Positions 45,515 through 55,855 of a DNA stretch of 64,000 nucleotides are shown one piece after another. This stretch comes from Humulus lupulus. Its lineage: Eukaryota; Streptophyta; Magnoliopsida; Rosales; Cannabaceae. Where the stretch lies: positions 144,683,766 through 144,747,765 of the forward strand of contig NC_084795.1 of the NCBI RefSeq assembly GCF_963169125.1. Reading direction: 5' to 3'. Each line of letters opens with the position of its first letter. Position 1 is the stretch's first letter. Both the position numbers and the translations under genes were made by a program. The notes beneath the pieces were generated by a model, which was given only the letters and a program-made list of their open reading frames with translations, ran no database searches and was not told where the DNA came from.

Positions 45515-46090
45515 GAGACCTCGTCCCGAAAGAAAAAAGGTTTCACGTATAAATGAGAGGATTGCTACAAAACACAAAGGAATAGGCTCAAAACTTCTAG
45601 GCACAAACACTCTAAATGACCTGCTACGGGGTGTGAATAAAGGGGCATGCCTCAAGGCTAACTCACGACGGGCTCAGGCCAAAGTACCCCATCCCGAGTG
45701 GTGCTAATGTGGACCCAATAAAAATAAAGGAAAAAGAGAATATACCTCAAGCAGGAAAAATGAAACGCTGTCGTGGTCAAAAGGAGGTTTGGGGCCAAAA
45801 GTACCGTCACGGTCAAAAAGAGCCAAATGGTCGAAAGTACGTGTCTGCAAAAATAAACAGAAAAGATGTGTTAGCCTCAAAATATATGAAGGGATATAGA
45901 CATGGCAAGGGATATAGACAGAAAAGATGTGTTAGCCTCCAAATATATATATAAAAAAAGAGGGAGAAAACTATAGCAAAAGTGAGGTTGTGGGGGATTG
46001 AACCCCTTACCTCTTGAAATGAGCAAGGATCTAAATGCCACTAAGCTAAAGAGATGAAGTGTAGATAATGGGTTTGGCATGGGGGCCTAT

Positions 46091-46100
46091 TTATAAGAAT
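46091..46100 (-). promoter_or_regulatory. TATA box of the antisense gene, element B
   Basis: The minus strand reads CTTATAAATAGGCCCCC, a strong plant TATA box, about 60 bp inside the 3' LTR start (46156) and some 580 bp upstream of the antisense ATG at 45514. Its placement mirrors element A. Confidence 0.65.
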
Positions 46101-46155
46101 AAAAGAGAAGAGTCTACCAAAGCACCTAAAGGTCCTCTCCTAGACTAAGGGCAAG

Positions 46156-47545
46156 TGTGGATGCTCAAAATTCAACAGTTATAAAAAGGCCAAAAGCGCG
46201 TGATAAGCTCCCATAAATGCCTAATTACATGCCCGTGCTGCGAGGCCCTTGGGCAACCATCTTCTCCTAAGGAGGCACACGAGGCTATTCTTGGCGCGCC
46301 ATACACCCCGTGGGACCTCTCACGCCTAGCCCTGCACCTTGTGAGATCCGTCTCACGCACTTATCACCCACGCCTCATGGGTAAGTCTGATGTGCTTCGG
46401 GCATATCGTGCCAACTACTTAAGGGCCCCGTCTCGCGCCCGCACACCCACGACCTCGCGCCTCGTGCACCCACGGACTCGCGCCCCCGCGCCACAGCCTC
46501 GCGCCCCCGCGCTACTAGCCTTGCAAGACGCGTGTCCTTAGGAGCCTCATGGGAGACACCCTCGACACAGCCGCGTCCTAAGGGGCCTCGCGAGAGGCGT
46601 GTCCTTAGGGGGCCTCACGAGAGGCGTGTCCTTAGGGGGCCTCCACACAGCCGCATCCTAAGGGGCCTCGTAAGACGCGTATCCTTAAGGGCCGCACGAG
46701 CGTCACGTGAGCTGCACCACCAAGGGCCTCACGAGGGAGGCATCTCGCCTCGTACACCCAGGCATCTGGCGAGGCCACGTCATCTCAAGCCCCCAGGACC
46801 GTCTCGCACACCTATCACCTATGTCCGCGAGTGGCCTTGAGGTGCTTCGAGCATCTCGCACCAAGGACCCGAGAGCCTCACCTCATGCCACGACCCTTAC
46901 ATACATCAAGTGTTTCATTCCCTACACCTTGATGTGGTATCTCTTACGAAGGCCTATCGAGACTCCAGCATTTAGAGGCAAAAACCCAAGTATGATTCAA
47001 AAGGATCATGCTAGTACAATCTTGTATGGGGTACGGGCTTTAAGACCCTGTATGTTAGGTACAGACACTCATGCCAGTCGAGCAGTGGGAGTGCTGGGAG
47101 AAGGGACATGGCCTGTGTGTCTATGGCTAGATGTCAGAGTCGACACCACCACCACCTGCACCACAATGCTTGTAACCACTCCTCTAACATTCGTACGAAT
47201 CAAGTAGTGGAGACATCCTCATGGTACCTTGCCATGTACTGGAACCAACACCGCTACCCCTGAGACCACTCTCCTGACAGTGTACTTGTGTACCACCTGG
47301 TCCCCTGGACCAGCATGTATCCAGGGCCATTAGAGCCTACTATAAAATGAACCCCACTTCCACATGGAAGGGGGTTGGAAAACACACTGTAGCATTACAG
47401 CATAAGAAATACAAATTCAGTTCACCATTTTTCTTCTGCAAGTGTTCTTCTAGTTTCAAATTAGAACTTTACAGTTTTTCTTTTGATAATCTCTACATTT
47501 CTATTTTTCTAACTTAACTTGGTTGATGAGTTCTCACCGTCAACA
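46156..47545 (+). repeat. 3' LTR of element B
   Basis: 1390 bp, TGTGGATGCTC...CACCGTCAACA. It aligns with 37902-39244. It is longer mainly through one extra GTGTCCTTAGGGGGCCTC-type unit near 46600-46640 and a longer GC-rich stretch near 46440-46510. The open frames at 46200-47207 are the same LTR frames as in the 5' copy. Confidence 0.92.
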
Positions 47546-47687
47546 CTAATAACACAGACTCGTGGACTACGCAGATTTAACAACTGTACCACGTAAAAAA
47601 GATCTTGTTTTCATCTTCTTTTATTTCCTCTGAGATATTCTTGTTTAATTGCTCTCCTTTTTAAGTTGACAAAAAATGGCGTCAACA
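47546..47687 (+). repeat. 3' LTR of element A, terminal part
   Basis: CTAAT (47546-47550) is the target duplication of element B. From 47551 the sequence matches the end of the element A 5' LTR (ACTCGTGGACTA, AAAAGATCTTG, GTCAACA). 47688-47692 AATAT is the target duplication of element A. Confidence 0.92.
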
Positions 47688-48254
47688 AATATGAATATGT
47701 TTTGTGTGTTATTTGTACTTCCTTACTGGGCTTTTAGCTCACCCTCCTTACTTTCCCTTCCAGGTACCAAATAGGATTTATATGTGGCACGCGTGGTGAT
47801 GTGGGAAGTTCTAACGTCGAGGTGTGTATGACGTGGGGGCATCCTATGGACAAGGAAACGATCAGCTTAACTCCAATTTCTAATGAATATTGTAATATTT
47901 ATTTTTATCTTTTAGAACGTATCAGTGGGACTTGGACTTTAATTATTTTTAAAACGTTGCATAAAAACTATTATTTTCTTTTTAAACTATTGGGCCCAAC
48001 TTGCATGGTTTTAGCAAGGCCGCATTGGGACTATTGTAATAAGTGGCTTTTCTTCTATAAACTTATGAGCATGCAAATATATTACAAAGTATTAGACAAG
48101 GGCATTTTACAACTACAAATTTTAAAACAATAAAAAACAAATAACATTTAAAGTATGTACTTACGACGCAGTGGGGTGAGATTTTCCCATCTTTAGCATG
48201 TATGGGGAGGATCCTTGGAAACATGAATGACCATCTCTTATACCATTTGTAAAG
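47688..48254 (+). repeat. 3' LTR of Tekay-type element 4, terminal part, and 145-bp flank
   Basis: It continues the LTR interrupted at 25187: CTTCCTTACTGGGCTTTTAG, CCCTTCCAGGTACC and, near the end, CAAAGTATTAGACAAGGGC, all found inverted at 61275-63676. The LTR appears to end near 48109 (GGGCATTTTACA). 48110-48254 is non-coding and unassigned, and is followed directly by the Cassandra element. A frame at 47801-48133 lies in LTR sequence. Confidence 0.68.
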
Positions 48255-48266
48255 TGTGGCAGTCAG

Positions 48267-50541
48267 TGTAACGACCCAAAAATCACTAATAAGGCTTAAA
48301 GGCCTTGATTAGTGTACTGGGAGGACATAATTGGTTTATGGGTTATTTAAATGATTTAATGCATGATTCTGTGATAAGCCTGCCTATATGATTATATGAA
48401 TATATGAAATGCATGTTTACAGGTGTTAGTATGCATGTGGACCCTGTTTAGCTTAAGGGGGCATATTTGTAATTTTGGCCAATTGAGGGCATAAGTGTGA
48501 TTATATGTTATACTTGTGAAGGCTACATTATTATGTGGATATATTTGCAGCATGCGGCTTGAGGTGATCCTAGGGAGCTAGTTAGCGGGAAAGTCACAAC
48601 GGGACCCAATACTTGACTCGGGGCGAGTCAAGGGGTATTTTGGGTATTAGACATTTATTTGGGTTATCGGGTTATGAAAATAAATAATTGGAGATATATT
48701 TGAAGTTTGAGAGCTTAGGAGGGAATATTGGGGAAATGTAACATTTTTCCCTCGGGAACATTTTTGGTACCCCGAGCTTTGCGATTAACTTAAGTAACCA
48801 AAGTTAGATAAAACAAAACTAAGGAAACAAGTAGAAACACCTAAACCGACCCTTCTCTTTCTCTCAACTCACTCATCTCTTCCTCAAACACTCACTCTTT
48901 CTCAAGCTAACCTTTAAATCTAAGGAGGGATTTTGGGCTAGGAATTTCTTGAATTAAGGCTAAGGACTTAGGAATTAGCTCAGCAACTACTTGGTGGATT
49001 TGTTCTTCAGTAAAGGTAAGCTTTTAATTATGGTTTAGCATTTGAATTCTGGGAACTGCTAGCTATTTTAAGAAGGTTATGAGATTTCGGGTTTCAAGGA
49101 TTGAAGTGTGATATTGATGAGTTTTTAAGCTAATTTTCTTATGGGTTTTGTTTCTGGGAGTATATTAGAACTACTGTGATAATTAAATTATTTCATTGGG
49201 ATGGTTTTGGGTTAATTTGAGTGAGGTTTGGTTGCTGGAAATGGTGAGTTTTTTGGGTTCGAAGGGGTCGAGCCGCGGCTCTGTTCTTGGTGTGCCGCGG
49301 CCCTCTAGAATAGTTGGGAGCCGACTTGAAGAGCGGGTTGCAGCATGGGGAGTGTAGGGCCGCGACCGGTATCTACTACTTGGGGAGGTTGGGCCTCTGG
49401 TTGGAGGTGGGCCGCGACATAGGGGCTTAGGGTCGTGACTCTTAAGAGCATTTTTTGGCTTTGAGGAGGTTTTGGGTGCGGGAACTTAACCTAGGGTGCT
49501 CGGGATCGATTCCACTACCGTGTTTGGTGGAATTCAATGTTCCGAAGGCTAGAACTTGGTCTGAAAACCTTTATGAAATTATTATTGATGGAATCCCTTA
49601 TCTCTGTTATGACTAGGTGTACGCCAGGGCTCGGGAAAGGGATCGTGCTCAAGGGTCATTTCTCATAATCAGAGCGTTCAGAATTAAAGGTAAGAAAACT
49701 ACACTCAGTTTTATGACTATGTTGGGACTAATGGTTCCCTATGCTTGTATGCATTATTTTATGATGGTATTACGCCATGTGAACATGAAATAAACGGCCT
49801 AAGAATGCCGAAATTAATATCGGTGCACTGGACATGGCTCAGCCACTGGTAGCTGAGGACAACTTAATATTCACTGAGCCAGTTTTAAGCGAACCAGAGT
49901 CAGTGGGGTAAACAGAGGGTGCGACCTAAGGGTGTCGACCCTGGTTATTGTATGACTTGGTTGTTGATGTTAATTTGATGAATATGATATGCTGAATATC
50001 TAAATATTATATTGTGGATTACTGATTATGCTCACTGATTATATGAATGTTATGGAATGCTGAATATATGATTATGCTCAGTGAATTATTTGGTTATTGT
50101 CATTGATTATGCTATGATGTTATGGTTTCTTGTTGGGCCTTGGCTCATAGGTGCTACGTGGTGCAGGTAAAGGCGAGGGTAAGCTTGATCAGCTCTGATT
50201 TGGAGAGCTCTAGTGGTGAAATGTACATAGTCAGCTGCTCGGCTGCTACAGTCGAGGGATGGACAGGAACAGGAGAACCTTACATGTCCATTTTTCCCTT
50301 AGAGTGGCCAGTAGTCGTATATACCCTGAAATTTTGTAAACTGTCCTTTAAACTCTATTTCTTTTGGGATCCCAAGTATGAAATGTTTATTTAAATGAAA
50401 GGTATTTTTTATGACCAAAATCTTTTAACCCTAGTTCAATAATGGTTTTAGTGACACATTTTCAACTAAACGACTTGATTAGCAAGTCTTGCACCTTTAT
50501 AATCACACATTGTAACAGTCTTGGCTACCCAGGGTGTTACA
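48267..50541 (+). repeat. Tekay-type solo LTR inside the Cassandra 5' LTR
   Basis: 2275 bp, TGTAACGACCC...GGGTGTTACA, plus orientation, flanked by GTCAG on both sides (48262-48266; 50542-50546). With one LTR and a direct duplication it is a solo LTR left by LTR-LTR recombination. It carries the AAAGGTAAGAAAACT motif at 49687-49700 and the CTTGGCTCATAGG and GTGCAGGTAAAGGC blocks shared with other LTRs here. It also has GC-rich GGGCCGCGAC words near 49290-49440. The frame at 50122-50394 is not a gene. Confidence 0.88.
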
Positions 50542-50653
50542 GTCAGAATCCCGTGATCTGCAGATGGAAAGACCAGGTATAAACTATGCAATCCTACATC
50601 GCCTGGGGAAGGTCAAGTGTGATGATTCTAAGATTGTGTAGGTATGGGACTAC

Positions 50654-53600
50654 TGTAACGACCAGGATTTTCAAGACTCGATAATGTGGAAATATAAATG
50701 TTTATATTTAACAAAAAAAACTTTTTAAAAATTTGTATGGCCATACTTATAATTTAATTACAAACATATTTTATAAAGAGTGGAGTGAACCTAGTTTAGG
50801 AAAATTTCACAACATTTCCAAAAATAAAACGGCTTCCCAAAAAGGTTGGTGCACATGTACATTTGTAAGGTAGACTCCAGCGCTCACTACTCTGCCTTGC
50901 CCTTGCTCATACCTACAACAGGAAATAACTAGGTAAGCGAAAATGCTTAGTAAGTTCAACTTTAAAACAAAAGCATGCAGAGAATAAGGAATCCGGATCC
51001 ATCCCGACCCTACACAATTAATTTCAAGAACACAAAAGCGTCCTGGCAAACTTATGGTCATGCCTGATAACCAATGATAAATTATTTCTTATAAACAGAT
51101 AACTTTCTGCACTCATAAAATCCCAGAACAAGCAGATATAATATATCACAACAATATCTTATCAACAAATATGCCCCTCCACTCAGAAAATCCCAAAGCA
51201 AGCAGATATATTATATCACAACTATATCTTATCAACAAATATATCCCTGCACTTAGAAAATCCCATAGCAAGCATATATAATATATCACAATATAATTCG
51301 AGACCAACGCTCGACAATTTCCAACAATTTGGGTGTAACACACCCTCCAACTTAAATGTTAATCTGTAAGAGAGAATTAAGTCTCACCACTAAGATCTAG
51401 CCAATAAATATCCCCATTAAGGGTAACTATCGTGTTACCCAGGGCATCGCTACTTATCAAAGAGTAAATCGAATTTACACGGCTTTACAGAGACTTCTAT
51501 GTTAATAAGTGGTGCTGATGAGCAGTTGCCCCTAGGGTGTTCAGCCTCACTCAAACTTGGCAACCCCTAGTATCTCTAGGCACTCTCATTGAATGGCCAA
51601 TATTCATGGCTGCTATCCGGGAATAGCTTATCAGAGCACTTGCTCGGGTTCTAACCGTTCACTGATTGAGTAAGCATGAGGGCCCCTAGGTCCCATTCAT
51701 TTTGGCGCCCCTAGGTTTAACCAGTAATCCTCACCTCTTGGCCACTCGTCGTGGTAATGAGCTGGACATAATAAAATCAAGCAGTGTGACGGGGATCAAC
51801 CGTCTAGGATATGATGGATATCTACCGTTCATATTTTCTAAATCAGCACCCACTAGACTGGCGTCTCTAAGCAACTTTCTACGACAGTGTGTATATGTGC
51901 ATGTGTCCCTATACTAACGTACAATACAAAAGTCGTTTCATGTTGCAGCCACACAATACAAGTTGACTTACTTGGAGTCCTTAGCATTGAGCAGGTTTTC
52001 ACCCTCCAACGTTCATTCCAGTTATGCTTAGCCAATACTGTAGTTATCCATACAGTATACTCGGATTAATTATGACACTTATAATTCATTATTATTATTT
52101 TATGTAGTTTGGTCATTTTCAAAATCATTGGTAAGGATTAAAGATCCTTATTTGGGGTTTAAACTCATTAAGGAAATTCATACAAAAATATTTGAGACTA
52201 AACCCTAAGTCTCGGGGAGACCTATCCTATGGTCTCGATACCTAGGCTCGGGTATCACAATAGTATTTTCCCACAATCCGCTAAAAATCTTGTTCTTTAA
52301 ACGCATCGCTATTGATCCGTACTTTCAACAAGTCGGTTAAAATATATAGAAGATTTTAGCCGGTATTATATCCAGAAAATACTAACTGAATTCCTTAATT
52401 ATTTTTCAAGAAAATAAACTCTTAAGTTTCCTTTTATTTTGTTCTTAAAGTTTTAATCTCTAAAAACCGTTTTAAGAAAATTGTCTAATTTGTCTTAATT
52501 AGGAGAACCGTTAAAAATTTCCCATCTTAATTATTTAATTTTTCAAAATCAATTAATAAAGTTTACTTACTATAAAAATAATTCACTTGATCATTTTCTC
52601 AAAATATAGGGTTTTAAACCCTCTTTTAATTTATTAACTAATAATAAATTAAATCTTTTATTTTTAAAAAGAATAAAAATTCTTTAATAAAAATAATTCA
52701 CACTCAACTCAAAGTGGTAAATTTTAGTGAAAATATGTTTTCAAGACTTACCAAGTTCATATCTTGCAATAAGCAAAATTTTACTTTTTACCTTAAGTTC
52801 CAAAATCTCATTTTTTTTTACACTAAGTGTGAAAAGCCTATTTTTCACATTTTCAACTACATACTTTGTTAGTTCATAACTTTAAATTTACTTACCCAAT
52901 TGTTACCAAAATATCCCAATTACATTTTTGGTATGTTATTTAGGTCTTTGTAAAATCTTAGGTCAAAATGATTATTTATGATATGTGAAATTATTTTCCA
53001 ACAATGAGGTAAAAAATGACCTTATTTTTAAGTCCTTATTTTTTTCCAAAATTTGATGGTTAATAACTTAAAAACCGTTCAGTATTTTCTTACCAAATTT
53101 TACAGTGGAATACTAGGTTATTCCAATAATATTTCCACCAAATATTAGAAAAAACTGGATTCATTTTCCCTATACAGTGGCTGTCCAAACTTGGTTCCGA
53201 AATTAAGAATACGAAAAAACTGTTTTTTTTTCCTAAACTTTGAAATAGCATAACTCATACATTTTTAAACATTATTGAGTGTTTCAAAAGCTCAATTTTA
53301 TGTACTCCATCTCAGCAACATCACAGTACAACTAAAGTTTACAAAATCAATATACAGTGGATGCTTGACCCCTTGGAAGTCACAGCTCAAAACATGTATT
53401 TTGTTTTAATGTTTCTAACAAAGCTCTTAGGGTTTTTGGTCCCCATTTTCAAAAATCAACACACAAGCATCATAAAAATTATTAAACAACTAACATAACA
53501 TTATTACATCACCAATAAGAAACTTTTTACCCTACAAAATAATGCTTAAAAATAAAACCCTACAACAAAATCATAAAAAGTAAACTTTTTACCTCTTTGT

Positions 53601-54490
53601 TGTTCTTGCTTAAGGTTTGGATCTTCCCATTAGCTTTGGCTCCTTCAAAACATTTCAAAACCCTAACAAACTCCCCCCAACAACATAGATAATTAGCTAT
53701 TTGAAAATATATGGTTAAAACCTTACAAAATTCTAGTTCATTGAAACTTTACCTTAGGGAAAAAAAATCCTTCCTAGACCAATGCTTAGCTTCCAAGCCT
53801 CCTTAGTATTCCTCCAAGTGTTTTACTACCCACTTGGCATTATCCCTAATATTTAAATAAATGTGATTAAACTAAAAAAACATTGGTCAACCCCAATAAA
53901 TCCTTCACATGGTCGACCACCACATATATTATATATGTGTTCATATATTTTTTTTATAAAGGTTAATAAAAAATTCTCAAGAAGAAAAATCCAATTTGAC
54001 TTCCTATAACCTTTTTCACTCTTATTAAGTTTTAAAAACAAAACTTAACACATAATAATTAAATTAAATGTCTTTCACATTTAATTTAATTGATCACACA
54101 ATAAATTTTAAGGTCCATTTATGGAATAAAATTCCCCAATTCGGCAAAATTAAGCATTTAACACAAAATGCCCTCAAATTTCCATTTTCTCTTAGGTTTA
54201 TTATTTTTGACCAAACATTAATTTTTATGAATGTATTTTATGCCCAAAATATATTTTCCATAGTTTTTCATTTTATTTTCTGAGATTTTTACCTGATCAC
54301 GGTTTTTGTGTCGGTCCAGGACCGAAAGTCTTATCTTGACTTTTAAATCACAAAATTCATAATTTGGCTAGCAATAACTCATGGAATAATTTCCAACCAA
54401 ATATAATATTATTTAAAATAATATTCTTAACTCGGGGAAAAAATGTCGAGCCGAGTCGTTTAAAGGTACCTGAAAATGCAAGACGTTACA
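50654..54490 (-). repeat. Large solo LTR inside the Cassandra 5' LTR
   Basis: 3837 bp bounded by TGTAACGACC and GACGTTACA, flanked by ACTAC (50649-50653; 54491-54495). Minus orientation is suggested by the order of blocks relative to the other Tekay-type LTRs, but the inverted termini make this uncertain. The interior is AT-rich with no coding domain and includes 70-bp tandem repeats at 51110-51294. If it is a solo LTR it is unusually long; I see no internal primer site or pol to suggest a whole element. Confidence 0.78.
51110..51294. repeat. 70-bp tandem repeat, about 2.7 units
   Basis: Units start CACTCATAAAATCCCAGA (51110), CACTCAGAAAATCCCAAA (51180) and CACTTAGAAAATCCCATA (51250), period 70, each with AGCA[G/T]ATATA and ATATCACAA. 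A weaker partial unit precedes them. They lie inside the 3.8-kb solo LTR. Confidence 0.85.
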
Positions 54491-54495
54491 ACTAC

Positions 54496-54750
54496 ACAGT
54501 AGAAGAAGGCATAAATGGATCGATGGGTACTACCTATGCCAAGAAGATGTATCTTCTTTTCGGTATCCCATAACTTGAGAACTCCAAAGTTAAGTGTGCT
54601 TGACCTAGAGTAGTCTCATAATGGGTGACCTCCTCGGAAGTTTTCCCAGGAAGCGTGCAAGTGAGGACATAGCACGCTAGAAAGAATCGTGTTAGTTTGT
54701 AGGGCCAATCGATATTCCTGAAAGCAGCCATAGTGACATGGGGAGTTACA
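54496..54750 (+). repeat. Cassandra 5' LTR, main part, with 5S-rRNA-like promoter
   Basis: 54562-54650 follows plant 5S rRNA: GGTATCCCAT, GAACTCC-AAAGTTAAGTGTGCT (A-box region), AGAGTAGTCT, AATGGGTGACCTCC (internal element/C-box region), GGAAGTTTTCC. In real 5S genes these form the internal RNA polymerase III promoter. It is an LTR component and not a 5S gene: both 5S ends are missing or diverged and the whole segment is duplicated in the other LTR (55007-55094 and 61169-61190). The LTR ends GGGAGTTACA at 54750. Confidence 0.87.
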
Positions 54751-54752
54751 AA

Positions 54753-54765
54753 TGGTATCAGAGCC
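54753..54765 (+). other. Cassandra primer-binding site
   Basis: TGGTATCAGAGCC begins two bases after the LTR end. It complements the tRNA-Met 3' end and is the site known for Cassandra. Confidence 0.9.
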
Positions 54766-54807
54766 TTGACCCAACCAAAAGTGTGACCTACAGGGATGTT
54801 GGACCCC

Positions 54808-54820
54808 TAAGGGGGGTGAT
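54808..54820 (+). other. Cassandra polypurine tract
   Basis: TAAGGGGGGTGAT immediately precedes the 3' LTR start TGTGACAGTTAG (54821). The whole internal region is only about 70 bp. Confidence 0.85.
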
Positions 54821-55094
54821 TGTGACAGTTAGAATCCCGTAATCCGCAGGGGGGATAGACCAGGTAAAAATTGTGCAATCCTACATCGCCTGAGGAAAGT
54901 CAAGTGTAATGATTATAAGACTGTGTAGGTATAGGACTACATAGTTGAAGATGGGCTAAATGGATTGATGGGTACTACATGTGCCAACAAAATGCATCTT
55001 CTTTTCGGTAGCACATCTCTTGAGATCTCCAAAGTTAAGCATGCTTGACTTGGAGTAGTCTCATGATGGGTGACCTCCTTGGAAGTTTTCCCAG
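54821..55094 (+). repeat. Cassandra 3' LTR, first part (second part 61169-61269)
   Basis: It matches the 5' LTR pieces, including uninterrupted versions of both points where the 5' copy was hit (GACAGTTAGAATCCCG and GGACTACATAG), which proves those were insertions. It is itself broken at 55094 by the copia element (target duplication CCCAG, 55090-55094 and 61164-61168) and resumes at 61169 to end GGGGCGTTACA at 61269. Confidence 0.9.
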
Positions 55095-55257
55095 TGTAAA
55101 AAATGGTGAATGAATTGTGTATTTTATTCTGGTAAATAACATTTCTTTATACAACATTAGAGAAACTAAACTAGGAAAGTAGGAGAGAAATTAGGAAAAT
55201 AAAATAATTACAATTTACCATAATATCTAGCTAATTTACAGCTAATATATTCAAACA
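55095..55257 (-). repeat. Copia 3' LTR
   Basis: 163 bp; in minus orientation it starts TGTTTGAATATATTAGC and ends CCATTTTTTACA. The polypurine tract (GCTCCAGCGTGAGGGGGAG on the minus strand) lies just outside it at 55258-55276. Confidence 0.93.
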
Positions 55258-55303
55258 CTCCCCCTCACGCTGGAGCATAAATGTTAATCATGCCCATCTT
55301 GTT

Positions 55304-55687
55304 TCAAAGATAATCAACCCGCACCACATTCAAAGCATTTGTGAAAATGTCCCCTAATTGTTCTCCAGTCTTCATATATCTTGTGGAGATCAAGCCTTGT
55401 TGAATTTTCTCACGAACAAAATGAAAATCAATCTCAATGTTCTTAGTTCGCTCATGGAACATGAGATTTGAGGCAATATGAAGAGCAACTTGATTATTAC
55501 ACCACAATTTTGTTGGTACCGAAGTCTTAAATCCTACTTCAGTCAAAAGCTGATATATCCACATTATCTCACATATAGATTGTGCCATAGCCCTATATTT
55601 TGATTTTGCACTTGATCTAGATACAACATTTTTTTTCTTACTCCTCCATGAGACCACATTTCCCTCAACAAAGACACAATAACCCAA
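55304..55687 (-). pseudogene. pol: Copia RNase H
   Basis: The frame of 127 codons reads VVSWRSKKKNVVSRSSAKSK, YRAMAQSICEIMWIYQLLTE, the nucleotide-binding region LWCNNQVALHIASNLMFHER, and DFHFVREKIQQGLISTRYMK near the C-terminus, where relatives are nearly identical in pattern (TKHIEIDCHFVR...). It ends GDIFTNALNVVRVDYL. Key acidic residues within the window (E in AKSKYRAMAQ-x-ICEI; D after CNNQ is replaced by asparagine-glutamine context) are only partly assessable. The N-terminal part, with the first aspartate, lies upstream in broken sequence (55690-55850). Confidence 0.85.
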
Positions 55688-55855
55688 AGTGGATCTTTTA
55701 TCTACCTTGGAATCTGCCCAATCTGCATATGAGAAACACTCAATATGAGTGTGCCCATGATCCGTGTATACAATACCTCATCCTGGTGCTCCTTTCAAGT
55801 AACACAAAATTTTATCTAACATTGCACAATGATGAATTCTTGGAGATGACATACA

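Larger units (their letters stand above)
37902..47545 (+). mobile_element. Tat-type element B, gag-protease only, nested in the 3' LTR of element A
   Basis: 9644 bp bounded by LTRs that start TGTGGATGCTC and end GTCAACA, with the 5-bp target duplication CTAAT at 37897-37901 and 47546-47550. It carries gag and protease on the plus strand, then directly non-coding repeats and an antisense accessory gene; RT, both RNases H and integrase are absent. Such an element could only have moved with enzymes supplied by a relative. The LTRs differ visibly but less than those of element A, consistent with the later insertion that nesting requires. Confidence 0.93.
25188..47687 (+). mobile_element. Ty3/gypsy Tat-type element A, complete layout, plus strand, with element B nested in its 3' LTR
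   Basis: Bounded by TGTTACACCC (25188) and GTCAACA (47687), with a 5-bp target duplication AATAT on both sides (25183-25187; 47688-47692). Without element B it is about 12.85 kb. Order: 5' LTR, primer site, gag, protease, RT, degenerate RNase H, second (archaeal-like) RNase H, integrase, non-coding repeats, antisense accessory gene, polypurine tract, 3' LTR. The dual RNase H and the antisense gene identify the Tat lineage. The two LTRs differ by roughly one base in ten where I compared them by eye, so the insertion is old. All genes carry stops. Confidence 0.93.
20525..48109 (+). mobile_element. Tekay-type element 4, internally deleted, plus strand, interrupted by element A
   Basis: Two direct repeats (20525-21717 and from 22724) enclose a 1-kb Tekay pol fragment. 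The right repeat continues as a longer LTR through 25187, is interrupted by element A (25188-47687) and resumes at 47693 to about 48109. The LTR tail carries the same functional blocks as other Tekay-type LTRs here (TGAGGTAAGG; TTTTAGCTCACCC; CCAGGTACC). Most of gag, protease, the RT N-terminus and the integrase is deleted. The 5' LTR lacks its 3' part. Confidence 0.7.

Noticed and set aside
50122..50394. 90-codon ORF after a GTGCAGGTAAAGG block
   Set aside because: It is inside a solo LTR and shares its block structure with other LTRs; no protein features.
51110..51294. CRISPR-like array
   Set aside because: The repeats are contiguous 70-bp tandem units without spacers, inside a plant LTR.
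54562..54650. 5S rRNA gene
   Set aside because: The similarity is internal only; it lies in an LTR and is duplicated in the other LTR with the Cassandra primer site and polypurine tract between them.
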